This document shows positions 1-8,572 of a stretch of DNA of 64,000 nucleotides, one piece after another. Under the pieces are notes generated by a model that made no database searches, was not told the DNA's origin, and was given only the letters and a program-made list of their open reading frames with translations. The stretch lies in the NCBI GenBank assembly GCA_016709765.1, contig JADJMD010000013.1:806001-870000 (forward strand), given 5' to 3'. Numbering within the stretch: the stretch's first letter is position 1; every line of letters starts with the position of its first letter. The position numbers and the translations under genes were made by a program. Source of the DNA: Ignavibacteriales bacterium. GTDB lineage: Bacteria; Bacteroidota; Ignavibacteria; Ignavibacteriales; Ignavibacteriaceae.

Positions 1-699
1 CTTTTCTTTTGAATCAACTGCATCGTTTTCTTTTTTATCCTCTTCTTCTGTCTCTCCATCACTAAATGAAAATACATTTTTAAGGAAATGAAGCATGTTT
101 TTAATATCAACATCAAGTGCAAAAATCAATAGCGTTACAAAGCCAAACCCAAGAACTAAAATACCTCCAATACCACCAATCAATCCGCTTAAAAAATTAC
201 CAAGATGACCACCAATAAACCCAGAAAGTTCATATGTGTCTGAGAGAATACCATAATTAACCCGCAGCACACCAAAAAATGCAGCTGCAATAATTGAACC
301 GAGTAATAAGAAATTTGAAACGTGCAAACGAAATTTGAAATCGATTTTTTTGAAGAATGAAATTCCCCATAAAAAAAGTACGATAGGAATTGTTATAGAA
401 AAGTATCCCAGAGTAGCTTTTACAAGAAAGACTGATAAATGAGCACCTGTTACTCCAAGCCAGTTTTGAATATCAATTTTTTTATCAAAAGAAGTAAAAA
501 AATCTGAAAAAAAAGTTGTGAGGCTAGCTTCGTCTCTTCTATCGAATGTAACTACACTTAAAAAAAGAATAACAGAAATAATCAGAAGGAATATTCCAAA
601 TATCTGCTTTTTATTTTCGGGCGTTAAAATAAAATAGTTTTTGGTTGAACTACTCTTTCCGTTTTTTTCTTTAACGCTTTTTTTCTTTTTAAGTGCCAT
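1..699 (-). CDS. ftsK: DNA translocase FtsK, N-terminal membrane part (partial, runs off the window)
   Basis: I translated this from the edge; only the first 233 codons are present. After a lysine-rich cytoplasmic start (MALKKKKSVKEK) there are four to five hydrophobic segments, near residues 33-50, 85-110, 125-145 and 170-195. They are followed by an acidic linker that runs off the window. This fits the 4TM N-terminal domain of FtsK/SpoIIIE, which anchors the septal DNA pump at the divisome. The RecA-like motor and gamma domains, which would prove the assignment, lie outside the window. It follows comB on the same strand with a 19-nt gap, so it is the distal gene of the comB-side transcript. 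An unrelated multi-pass membrane protein cannot be fully excluded. Confidence 0.75.
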   Translation of the reverse strand, partial: MALKKKKSVKEKNGKSSSTKNYFILTPENKKQIFGIFLLIISVILFLSVVTFDRRDEASLTTFFSDFFTSFDKKIDIQNWLGVTGAHLSVFLVKATLGYFSITIPIVLFLWGISFFKKIDFKFRLHVSNFLLLGSIIAAAFFGVLRVNYGILSDTYELSGFIGGHLGNFLSGLIGGIGGILVLGFGFVTLLIFALDVDIKNMLHFLKNVFSFSDGETEEEDKKENDAVDSKEK

Positions 700-718
700 T
701 AGAATTTTTTAATTAGAC

Positions 719-1441
719 TTACTTTAGTTTTTTCATAACGCCATTGGCATAAGCAGGAATTTCATCAAGCAGATCAATCGAACTGCAATATTCAAGATCT
801 GCTTCAAATCCGTTTTCTAAAAGAATTTTTCCATGATCTGATTCGCGCATCATTTTTATCAAGTTATCTCCGTATTTTTCATACAAAGTTAACACAGCAG
901 CACCAGAATCATTTAAATAAGAATCTGATTTAACTTTACTAATTTTTGATATAAGCATTCCTGCGCAAACAGAATCTTCAATTGAGAAATAATTATTTCT
1001 TCCGGCACAAACAATTTCAACATCTGTATTTAATGTTATAAGATGTTTTGCAATTGCGCTGATATTTAGAAAAGAGCACGTATATAAATTTTCCGAGTAC
1101 TTTGCTTTTGCAATTGATTTGGTTCCATTTGTTGTAAAGAAAACTATTGTTTTACCTTCAACAACATCTTTAGAATATTCAAAAGGTGAATTACCAAGTG
1201 CAAATCCTTCAATCTTTTTAGTGTTTCTCTCACCTCCGAGTAATATTTGCCCGCCAAACATTCCGCCGGAAACTTTAACAGCAAACTCAACACTGGCAAC
1301 AGGAACAACTTCTTTTGCGCCGTTATTAATTGCTGTTACTATAGTAGATGTTGCACGAAGCACATCAATTACAACAGTAGTTTTACTAGTAAAGTAAAGC
1401 TCGTCAACAATTACCGGTGAAAGAAAAACATTTAATTTCAT
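719..1441 (-). CDS. comB: 2-phosphosulfolactate phosphatase family protein (ComB)
   Basis: This 240-residue protein has the ComB hallmarks: an N-terminal VVIDVLRATSTI segment (about residues 23-34) with the Asp/Arg/Ser-Thr of the active site, a LLGGERNTKKIEGFALGNSP region (66-85), and a TTNGTKSI loop (103-110). ComB hydrolyses 2-phosphosulfolactate to sulfolactate with Mg2+. In methanogens this is a step of coenzyme M synthesis. In bacteria the product may be free sulfolactate, or the true substrate may differ. The gene lies 10 nt downstream of gcvT and 19 nt upstream of ftsK, so it is probably co-transcribed with both. The family assignment is firm; the physiological substrate in this organism is not shown by the sequence. 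Confidence 0.85.
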   Translation of the reverse strand: MKLNVFLSPVIVDELYFTSKTTVVIDVLRATSTIVTAINNGAKEVVPVASVEFAVKVSGGMFGGQILLGGERNTKKIEGFALGNSPFEYSKDVVEGKTIVFFTTNGTKSIAKAKYSENLYTCSFLNISAIAKHLITLNTDVEIVCAGRNNYFSIEDSVCAGMLISKISKVKSDSYLNDSGAAVLTLYEKYGDNLIKMMRESDHGKILLENGFEADLEYCSSIDLLDEIPAYANGVMKKLK

Positions 1442-1451
1442 ATAAATAATT

Positions 1452-2534
1452 TTATCTTGTTACAAATGGTAGTCTTACAACTTTTGCAGCAGATTCTTTG
1501 CCTCTGATCTGAAAGTTAACATAGGATCCAACATCAGCGTGCTCTATATCGACATAACCAAGGGCAATCGGCTTATCAAGCATTGGACTAACCGTGCCGC
1601 TGGTTACAACACCAATTTTATTATTATTAATTGAAATATCATAACCATGTCTGGGAAATATTTTTTCATCTGAAATGATTGCAACCAGTTTTCTGGTTAA
1701 CCCATTTTCTTTAAACTTTAATAAAGATTCTTTACCAATAAATTTTGGTTGTGCAAGTTTTGTAATCCATCCTAATCCTGCTTCTAAGGGATTTGTAGTC
1801 TGATCAATATCGTTACCGTACAAGCAAAAACCCATTTCTAATCTTAAAGAATCTCTTGCAGCTAATCCTACAGGTTGAATATCAAATTCTTTTCCAGCTT
1901 CAAATATCTTATCCCATAATTCTAACGCTGTTTTTTCATCACCTTTAAAATAAAGTTCGTAGCCTAGTTCGCCAGTATAACCGGTTCTTGATATTAACAT
2001 ATCAACACCGGCTAGATTTAATTTTGTAAAATGATAGTATTCAAGTGTTATTTTTGTATCAGTTAACTTTTGTAAAGTCTTTTGAGAAAATGGACCTTGA
2101 ACGGCAAGTAAGGAATATTCATCACTTAAATTGGTTAGTTCAACATCAAAGTTGTTATTCAGTTGCATCCATTCAAAATCCTTGTCTATGTTTGATGCAT
2201 TTATAACAAGCATAAATTCATCGTCAGATATTCTGTAAACAAGCAAATCATCAACAATGCCGCCGTCTTCATAGCACATTGCGGAATATTGTACACGACC
2301 CGGAAAAAGTTTTGAAGCGTCATTAATTGTGATGTGCTGAACAAAATCCAAAGCAAGCTTACCTCTAACAAAAACTTCACCCATGTGTGATACATCAAAA
2401 ACGCCAACTGAATTTCTGACAGCTTTATGTTCTGCAATTATTGAAGAATATTGAATCGGCATTTCGAATCCTGCAAACTCAACAATTTTAGCTCCTAAGT
2501 TTTTATGAGCGTTATAAAATTTCGTACGTTTCAT
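1452..2534 (-). CDS. gcvT: Aminomethyltransferase (glycine cleavage system T protein)
   Basis: This is a full-length T protein of 360 residues (the family is about 365). The N-terminal GAKIVEFAGFEMPIQY and VGVFDVSHMGEV motifs, the ISRTGYTGELGYELYF motif near residue 180, the AARDSLRLEMG stretch, and a C-terminal beta domain with GTVSPMLDKPIALGYV are all present. T protein transfers the methylene carbon of lipoyl-bound aminomethyl on H protein to tetrahydrofolate, releasing ammonia. The P, H and L proteins are not in this window. The gene sits 26 nt downstream of the transaldolase gene and 10 nt upstream of comB on the same strand. Confidence 0.95.
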   Translation of the reverse strand: MKRTKFYNAHKNLGAKIVEFAGFEMPIQYSSIIAEHKAVRNSVGVFDVSHMGEVFVRGKLALDFVQHITINDASKLFPGRVQYSAMCYEDGGIVDDLLVYRISDDEFMLVINASNIDKDFEWMQLNNNFDVELTNLSDEYSLLAVQGPFSQKTLQKLTDTKITLEYYHFTKLNLAGVDMLISRTGYTGELGYELYFKGDEKTALELWDKIFEAGKEFDIQPVGLAARDSLRLEMGFCLYGNDIDQTTNPLEAGLGWITKLAQPKFIGKESLLKFKENGLTRKLVAIISDEKIFPRHGYDISINNNKIGVVTSGTVSPMLDKPIALGYVDIEHADVGSYVNFQIRGKESAAKVVRLPFVTR

Positions 2535-2560
2535 AATTTTTTCCGTATAGTATTAAAGAT

Positions 2561-3208
2561 TTATTTGCTTTGAGTTTTTTTCCAATCACTTAAGAATTTT
2601 TCTAATCCTAAATCTGTAAGAGGATGGTTAAACAATTTATCAATTACAGGAAATGGCATTGTACAAACATCAGCACCCATTAAAGCAGCTTCAACAAGAT
2701 GTAGTGGATGTCTTATACTTGCAACAAGAACTTCTGTTTTGTAATCATAATTTTTATAAATCTGAACGATCTGAGCGATTAAATCCATGCCATTAGTACT
2801 AATATCATCAAGCCTGCCGACAAATGGGCTGATATAAGTTGCACCAGCTTTAGCAGCAAGTAATGCCTGCGATGCAGAAAAACAGAGCGTTACATTTGTT
2901 TTGATATTTTCTGAAGTTAAAGTACGAACGGCTTTTAATCCTTCTTTAATTAAAGGAACTTTAACCACAATATTTTTATGGATTTTTGCAAGATCGTATG
3001 CTTCCTTTAAGATCCCCTCATAATCCGTGGAAATAACTTCAGCGCTAACGGGGCCATCAACGATTGCTAATATTTCATCAAGTAATTTTCTAAAATCTTT
3101 TCCTTCTTTTGAAACAAGTGAAGGATTGGTTGTAACTCCATCAAGAATACCAAGTGTGGCTGCTTCTTTTATTTCATTTATGTTTGCTGTATCGATAAAA
3201 AATTTCAC
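2561..3208 (-). CDS. tal: Transaldolase of the small (TalC/MipB, fructose-6-phosphate aldolase-like) type
   Basis: This 215-residue protein opens with MKFFIDTANINEI and GILDGVTTNPSLVSKEG, the signature of the short transaldolase subfamily. The Schiff-base lysine is in NIVVKVPLI (about residue 84). Further motifs are NVTLCFSASQALLAAKAGATYISPFVGRL, split around residues 105-132, and the VLVASIRHP segment. Transaldolase moves dihydroxyacetone units between sugar phosphates in the non-oxidative pentose phosphate pathway. Members of this subfamily can instead be fructose-6-phosphate aldolases, and sequence alone does not separate the two here. The gene starts 14 nt after the rng stop, so the two are probably co-transcribed. 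Confidence 0.9.
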   Translation of the reverse strand: MKFFIDTANINEIKEAATLGILDGVTTNPSLVSKEGKDFRKLLDEILAIVDGPVSAEVISTDYEGILKEAYDLAKIHKNIVVKVPLIKEGLKAVRTLTSENIKTNVTLCFSASQALLAAKAGATYISPFVGRLDDISTNGMDLIAQIVQIYKNYDYKTEVLVASIRHPLHLVEAALMGADVCTMPFPVIDKLFNHPLTDLGLEKFLSDWKKTQSK

Positions 3209-3222
3209 AGTGTATCTCCGAT

Positions 3223-4788
3223 TTATTTAAACTTTTCTGTTAAATCAACACCCTTTTTCTTTGAGTAGAACCTAAACTTGCCCATTGGGATGGATGTGTC
3301 TTCCTCAATACGCAATCTAACCAAATATTTAAACTGAATTTTTGTAAATTTTTTGTCCTGCAATCTGCTTGCATCAGATGGGTGACATTTAACAATTAAA
3401 CTAAATCCTCCAAAAAACTTCCTAAATCTCTTTAACCAATCTTCAATATCGTAAACAAGATGAGATTCTTTTGTCATAAATCCAGATCCACCGCAAACAG
3501 GACAAACATCTTTCATTGCCTGATTAATGTTTTGGCGAATTCTCTGTCTGGTAATTTGCACCAATCCAAAATCACTCATTGGCAGCACAGAAACTTTAGA
3601 ACGATCTCTGCGAAATTCTTTTTTTAATTCGTCGTAAATCTTTTTTCTATTTTTATCTTCTTCAAGATCTATAAAATCTATAACGATAATTCCACCAATA
3701 TCTCTTAAACGTAATTGTCTTGCTATTTCACGGGCAGCTTCAAGATCAGTTTTGAGTGAATTAAGTTCTTGCTCTTTGCTTTTAGCGTAACGTCCACTAT
3801 TAACATCAATAACAACCATGGCTTCAGTGTGTTCAATGATAAGATAACCACCGCTTGGCAGTAAAACTTTTCTGCCCATCAATGTTTTTATTTGTTCTTC
3901 AATTTTAAATTCATCAAAAATTGACGAAGAGGATTTATAGAGATCGATCTTTTCTAATAAACCTGGCTGAACTAACTGAACATAACTTTTTATTTGCTTA
4001 TATAGTTTTTTTGAATCAACAAATACTTTGGAAACATCCGGTGTTAGCAGATCGCGTATAACACTATCAGTTGTACTCATATCCTGATGCACAATTGATG
4101 GCGGCTCCTCACTTTTGGCGGCAGCTTCAATTGTCTTCCATGTTTTTACAAGATTTGTTAAATCATCTTTAACTGCATCTTCGGTTTGATCTTTTGCAAC
4201 AGTACGGATAATGAGGCCATAATTTGTAGGTAAAATTCCCCGCGCAATATTCCTTAATCTTCTTCGCTCTTTATAATCATATATTTTTTTCGAGATGCCA
4301 ATTTTGTTATCGAAAGGAAGTAGTACACAAAACCTACCCGGAAGCGAAACTGAAGAAGTAACCCTTACCCCTTTATTACTAACCGGCTCTTTGGTTATCT
4401 GAACAAGAATTTCTTCTCCCTTACGTAGTTTGGTTATAACCGGTGTGGGCGGTGGAGCTAATGTTCCGTTACCGTTGGTACGATTTGATTTTAAATCTTC
4501 ATCATCAGAATCATCAACGTCGGAATCCTCATCGCCTAACATATCCTGAAATTGTTTTGTGCGATCACCAATATCAGAAAAGTGGAGGAATGCGTCATGC
4601 TTCATTCCGATATCAATAAAAGCGGCTCTTATTCCCGGAAGTACGCGCGCAACTCTTCCAAGATAAATATCCCCAACCATTCTCCTGTTTTCAGGATAAT
4701 CAACAAAAAAGTCGGCTAAATTTCCATCTTCCGTAATCGCAACACGCGTCTGGTTGGAAGATGAATTTATTATAATTTCTTTTATCAT
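3223..4788 (-). CDS. rng: Ribonuclease E/G family endoribonuclease (RNase G)
   Basis: This 521-residue protein has the RNase G layout. An S1-like domain starts near residue 36 (MVGDIYLGRVARVLPGI). The RNase H-like and DNase-like catalytic parts carry the metal-binding aspartates in VVIDVNSG (about D328) and GGIIVIDFIDLEED (about D371). The Zn-link cysteines are in CPVCGGSG near residue 440. RNase G cuts single-stranded AU-rich RNA from a 5'-monophosphate end and matures 16S rRNA. An acidic, low-complexity insertion at about residues 80-120 interrupts the S1 domain. The long C-terminal scaffold of RNase E is absent. The gene lies downstream of pnp across a 336-nt gap. A purine-rich GAGAG sequence about 11 nt upstream of the ATG can serve as ribosome binding site. 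Confidence 0.93.
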   Translation of the reverse strand: MIKEIIINSSSNQTRVAITEDGNLADFFVDYPENRRMVGDIYLGRVARVLPGIRAAFIDIGMKHDAFLHFSDIGDRTKQFQDMLGDEDSDVDDSDDEDLKSNRTNGNGTLAPPPTPVITKLRKGEEILVQITKEPVSNKGVRVTSSVSLPGRFCVLLPFDNKIGISKKIYDYKERRRLRNIARGILPTNYGLIIRTVAKDQTEDAVKDDLTNLVKTWKTIEAAAKSEEPPSIVHQDMSTTDSVIRDLLTPDVSKVFVDSKKLYKQIKSYVQLVQPGLLEKIDLYKSSSSIFDEFKIEEQIKTLMGRKVLLPSGGYLIIEHTEAMVVIDVNSGRYAKSKEQELNSLKTDLEAAREIARQLRLRDIGGIIVIDFIDLEEDKNRKKIYDELKKEFRRDRSKVSVLPMSDFGLVQITRQRIRQNINQAMKDVCPVCGGSGFMTKESHLVYDIEDWLKRFRKFFGGFSLIVKCHPSDASRLQDKKFTKIQFKYLVRLRIEEDTSIPMGKFRFYSKKKGVDLTEKFK

Positions 4789-5124
4789 AAATAAAAAACT
4801 CTCTGTATGAAATAAAATATTTCATTAATAAAAACTGTTGGTACTCTAATTTGAGCAAAGGAATGCTCAGAGTGCGGTAATATCCTTCTCTGTGAACTAA
4901 CAGCAAAGGCCGAGTTGTGAAACTCCTAAAAAAATATATTAATGCTATCAGCATTAAAATCCTTTAAAAATCTTTATGTGGGCAAATAACTTACTTTAGC
5001 TAATTATCCTAAAATCATGTCAGTCTGAGCTTGTCGAAGACTGACTTAATATTAAGTATTGTCACACTTCGACAAGCTCAGTGTGACATTAAAAAATTAC
5101 TAATTCAAATTACGATTTACGTAA
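4789..5124. other. Intergenic region between pnp and rng
   Basis: These 336 bases hold no convincing gene. The part next to rng (about 4800-4970) is its probable 5' leader and contains a small dyad, TGAGCA and TGCTCA near 4853-4880. The part next to pnp holds the paired REP-like hairpins listed separately. I saw no T-rich intrinsic terminator after pnp, so partial read-through into rng is possible. Confidence 0.6.
5019..5087. repeat. REPIN-like pair of inverted palindromes
   Basis: Two imperfect hairpins lie head to head. The first (5019-5045) has 7-bp arms GTCAGTC/GACTGAC and the second (5061-5087) has 7-bp arms GTCACAC/GTGTGAC. Their loops are perfect 13-bp reverse complements of each other: GAGCTTGTCGAAG at 5027-5039 and CTTCGACAAGCTC at 5067-5079. 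The 15-nt spacer contains TTAATATTAA, itself a palindrome. This is the architecture of a REP doublet. Sequences with a GAGCTTGTCGAAG core are widespread in Bacteroidota intergenic DNA. It may stabilise or terminate the pnp transcript. Confidence 0.8.
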
Positions 5125-7254
5125 CTAATTAGTTGATTGCTCTGCTGGAGGGTTGTTTTTAGCTTCTTTTTCAGCAGCTTCAGTTAATAACTTTCTTCTG
5201 CTTAAAGAGAATTTGCCGCCTTCAACTTTAAGAAGTTTAACGGTTATTTTATCTCCAACTTTCAGGTAATCAGAAACCTTATTTACGCGCTTGTTATCAA
5301 TTTCAGAAATATGCAGTAATCCTTCTTTACCGGGAAGAATTTCTACAAAAGCACCAAAATCAGCAATCTTTGTAACAACACCATCATAAACTTCTCCGAC
5401 TTCCGGAGTAGCAGTTAATTTTTTGATGTACTCTTTTGCCTGTTGTGCGTTTTCTTTATTTGGTGAAGCAATGTGTATTGTTCCATCATCTTCGATATTT
5501 ATATCAACACCAAATAATCTTTGCATTCCTTGAATTGTTTTTCCACCAGGTCCAATGATTAATCCAATCTGATCAGTTGCAACATTCATGGTTATTAATC
5601 TTGGAGCATACTGTGATAATGAATCTTTTGGTTTGCTGATTGCTTCATTCATCTTACCTAGAATATGCATTCTTCCTTCTTTTGCCTGATGAAGGGCTTT
5701 CTCCATAATTTCAAAAGAGATTCCCTGAATTTTAATATCCATCTGGAATCCGGTTATACCATCACTTGTACCAGCAACTTTGAAATCCATATCACCAAGG
5801 TGGTCTTCATTTCCAAGTATATCTGATAGAACAGCATAATCATTTCCTTCTTTAACCAATCCCATTGCAATTCCGGAAACTGCTTTTGTAATTGGAACAC
5901 CTGCATCCATCATTGCAAGCGAACCTGCACAAACAGTTGCCATTGATGATGAACCATTTGATTCAAGTATATCAGAAATAATTCGTACCGTATATGGGAA
6001 TACATCATCGGTTGGTAATACTTGTCTTAAAGATCTTTCCGCAAGATTGCCATGACCGATTTCTCTTCTGCCAACGCCTGTCATTCTACCAACTTCACCC
6101 ACACTAAATGGTGGGAAATAATATTGAAGGTAGAATTTCTTGCTGTACTCTTCCAACAGACCATCAACAGTCTGTTCATCGCTTTTTGTGCCAAGTGTAA
6201 TATTAGTTAAGCTTTGTGTTTCACCGCGTGTAAATAATGCTGAGCCGTGTGTCCTTGGTAAATTTCCAAGTTCAATTGTTATTGGGCGGACTTGAGTTGT
6301 ATTTCTTCCATCAAGACGAATACCTTCTTTTAAAATTCTTTCACGCATAAGATCTTTTTCTAAATCGTGAAGAATTTCGCCAATAACTTTTTCTTGCTCA
6401 GGATATTTTTCTGTAAGTGCTTGTTTTACAGATTGAGAAAGTTCTTTGTTTTTTGCAGATCTTTCTTCCTTTGCAAGAATCGAATAAACAATTTCCTTAA
6501 ACTTTGCTTCAGCCAAACCATAAACATCTTTTTTAAGATCAGCATCAATTGTTGGTTCAGCAACAATCCATTTGGTTTTTCCTGCTTCTGCTTTTAATTG
6601 ATTTTGAACATCAACAATTTTTTTGATTTCAACTTGCGCAAATTTTAAAGCATCAAGTAAATCCTGTTCGCTAACTTCTTTCGAATCACCTTCAACCATC
6701 ATTATAGAATCAGCAGTACCTGCAACAATAAGTTCAATATCACTTAATTTAATTTGTTCGTGAGTTGGATTAACTACAAGCTCACCGCCAACTCTTCCAA
6801 CTCTTACTTCGCCCATCGGACCATCAAACGGAATATCTGAAATAGCGAGTGCCGCAGAAGCACCGCAAGCCGCTAATACATCCGGATCATTTTCACCATC
6901 ATAAGAAACAACCATTGCAACAACCTGAGTTTCATTTTTAAAACTTGGGGGGAATAACGGTCTGATTGGTCTATCGCATAACCTTGAACTTAAGATTTCT
7001 TTTTCAGTTGGTCTTCCTTCGCGTTTTATATATCCGCCTGGAAATTTTCCTGCAGCAGAAGTCCTTTCACGATATTCAACCTGTAATGGAAAATAATCTA
7101 ATCCTTCTTTCGCTTCAGTAGCAGCAACTGCTGTAACCAACACCATTGTATCTCCGTAACGGACCATAACAGATCCGTTAGCTTGCTTTGCATATTTTCC
7201 TGTTTCTATCGAAAATAATTTTCCACCTATTTCAACTTCTTTCTTAATAACCAT
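5125..7254 (-). CDS. pnp: Polyribonucleotide nucleotidyltransferase (PNPase)
   Basis: This 709-residue protein has the complete PNPase order: a first RNase PH-like domain (YFPLQVEYRERTSAAGKFPGG near residue 52, split by variation), an alpha-helical linker, and a second RNase PH domain with FYLQYYFPPFSVGEVGR and the catalytic-site GTSDGITGFQMDIK region. A KH domain (IIGPGGKTIQGMQ, near residue 565) and an S1 domain (VYDGVVTKIADFGAFVEILPG, about 625-695) follow. It degrades RNA 3' to 5' phosphorolytically and can add tails. The rpsO-pnp pairing (9-nt gap) is classical. In E. coli pnp autoregulates through its leader; no such structure is obvious here. The C-terminus ends in a short polar tail. 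Confidence 0.97.
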   Translation of the reverse strand: MVIKKEVEIGGKLFSIETGKYAKQANGSVMVRYGDTMVLVTAVAATEAKEGLDYFPLQVEYRERTSAAGKFPGGYIKREGRPTEKEILSSRLCDRPIRPLFPPSFKNETQVVAMVVSYDGENDPDVLAACGASAALAISDIPFDGPMGEVRVGRVGGELVVNPTHEQIKLSDIELIVAGTADSIMMVEGDSKEVSEQDLLDALKFAQVEIKKIVDVQNQLKAEAGKTKWIVAEPTIDADLKKDVYGLAEAKFKEIVYSILAKEERSAKNKELSQSVKQALTEKYPEQEKVIGEILHDLEKDLMRERILKEGIRLDGRNTTQVRPITIELGNLPRTHGSALFTRGETQSLTNITLGTKSDEQTVDGLLEEYSKKFYLQYYFPPFSVGEVGRMTGVGRREIGHGNLAERSLRQVLPTDDVFPYTVRIISDILESNGSSSMATVCAGSLAMMDAGVPITKAVSGIAMGLVKEGNDYAVLSDILGNEDHLGDMDFKVAGTSDGITGFQMDIKIQGISFEIMEKALHQAKEGRMHILGKMNEAISKPKDSLSQYAPRLITMNVATDQIGLIIGPGGKTIQGMQRLFGVDINIEDDGTIHIASPNKENAQQAKEYIKKLTATPEVGEVYDGVVTKIADFGAFVEILPGKEGLLHISEIDNKRVNKVSDYLKVGDKITVKLLKVEGGKFSLSRRKLLTEAAEKEAKNNPPAEQSTN

Positions 7255-7263
7255 ATTTCAACC

Positions 7264-7527
7264 TTACTTTCTTATGTTCAATTCTTTGATTATCGCTCTG
7301 TATCGTGCAATATCATTTTTTATTAAATAATCGAGAAGTCTTCTTCTCTTACCAACCATCATCATCAATCCTCTTCTTGAGTGATGGTCCTTTTTGTGAG
7401 CATCAAAGTGCGAAGTAAGATCGTTGATTCTTTTTGTAAGTAGTGCAATCTGCACTTCAGATTTTCCTGAATCATTTGAATCTTTTCCGAATTTTGAGAT
7501 GATCTCAAGTTTTTCTTCTTTTGTCAT
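7264..7527 (-). CDS. rpsO: 30S ribosomal protein S15
   Basis: This 87-residue protein is the usual length for S15. It has the family pattern SEVQIALLTKRINDLTSHF followed by HKKDHHSRRGLMMMVGKRRRLLDYL, the region that contacts 16S rRNA helix 22. S15 is a primary binder in assembly of the platform of the small subunit. It sits between ribF and pnp in the standard order. The ribosome binding site AAGGATAG precedes the ATG. It is a typical, unremarkable family member. Confidence 0.97.
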   Translation of the reverse strand: MTKEEKLEIISKFGKDSNDSGKSEVQIALLTKRINDLTSHFDAHKKDHHSRRGLMMMVGKRRRLLDYLIKNDIARYRAIIKELNIRK

Positions 7528-7579
7528 TTTAACTATCCTTTAATTTATTTGTACGATATAATTCCAGAACCAACCGGAA

Positions 7580-8518
7580 TCAATTATTTAGTTCATTAAA
7601 AATTTTTAATCCGTTTTCTTTGTCTTTATTCATTTGGTTGATTAAATCCTCAGCTGAATTAAACTTCTCTTCGCCACGAAGACGATCAATCAATTCTATC
7701 GTTACAGTTTCACCATAAATTTCACGATCGAAATTGTAGATATAAACTTCTGTAACAAGTTCGCCTGCATTATAAAATGTTGGGCGATTACCAATACTTA
7801 AAAGTCCAATATGTTTTTCATTTTCTAAAAGGACTCTAACAGCATAAATACCAATTGCAGGTAATAATTTTTCCTGCGATGATAACTTTATATTTGCTGT
7901 TGGATAACCAAGTTCTCTTCCCCTTTTATCGCCTCCAACCACCGTTCCACTGAACGAATAATTTCTTCCGAGTAAAGTGTTAGCTTTTTTAAGATTACCT
8001 TCGCTAATTGCGTTTCTAATTTTTGTACTGCTAACAATTTCATTATTGATATAAAAAGCATCAACAGTTGTGACAGAAAAATTTTCTTTTTCCCCAATTT
8101 TTTTTAACAGTTCAACGTTTCCGCTTCTTCCTTTTCCAAAATGATGATCGTGTCCTAGAACAATTTCCGTTAAACCAATTCCATTTATTAAATAATCATA
8201 AATAAATTGTTCTGCCGTAAGCGATGCAAATTCTTTAGTAAATTTTATTGTTAAAAAGTTTTCAACACCACGTTTTTCAAGAAGAGTTTTTCTTTCTTCC
8301 TGTGTGGTTAACATTTTAACATTATTGCCCTCAATCAACACTGTTCTTGGATGGGGGTGAAATGTGATAACAACATTTCTGCAGCCCTTTTCTTTTGAAC
8401 AGCTTGCCAATTTATCAATGATCTTTAAATGACCGGGATGAATCCCATCAAACGTGCCAAGTGTAAGAATAGTATTTTTATTCTTCGTTAAATCTTTAAT
8501 ACTATCAAAAACTTGCAT
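7580..8518 (-). CDS. ribF: Bifunctional riboflavin kinase / FAD synthetase
   Basis: This 312-residue RibF has an N-terminal nucleotidyltransferase domain with GTFDGIHPGH (residues 21-30) and a LGHDHHFGKGRSG loop (about 139-151). The C-terminal flavokinase domain has GRELGYPTANI (about 199-209) and IGNRPTF. The protein phosphorylates riboflavin to FMN and adenylates FMN to FAD. It lies in the conserved truB-ribF-rpsO order, 54 nt after truB and 52 nt before rpsO. All motifs for both activities are visible, so it should be bifunctional. Confidence 0.96.
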   Translation of the reverse strand: MQVFDSIKDLTKNKNTILTLGTFDGIHPGHLKIIDKLASCSKEKGCRNVVITFHPHPRTVLIEGNNVKMLTTQEERKTLLEKRGVENFLTIKFTKEFASLTAEQFIYDYLINGIGLTEIVLGHDHHFGKGRSGNVELLKKIGEKENFSVTTVDAFYINNEIVSSTKIRNAISEGNLKKANTLLGRNYSFSGTVVGGDKRGRELGYPTANIKLSSQEKLLPAIGIYAVRVLLENEKHIGLLSIGNRPTFYNAGELVTEVYIYNFDREIYGETVTIELIDRLRGEEKFNSAEDLINQMNKDKENGLKIFNELNN

Positions 8519-8572
8519 CTATAACTTTATCACTCTTACTTTTAAATACTTTATAACTAATAATTTATAAAA

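Noticed and set aside
4789..5124. Small structural RNA or tRNA gene in the pnp-rng gap
   Set aside because: I found no cloverleaf, no CCA-type end and no recognised RNA fold. The hairpins are explained by the REP-like doublet.
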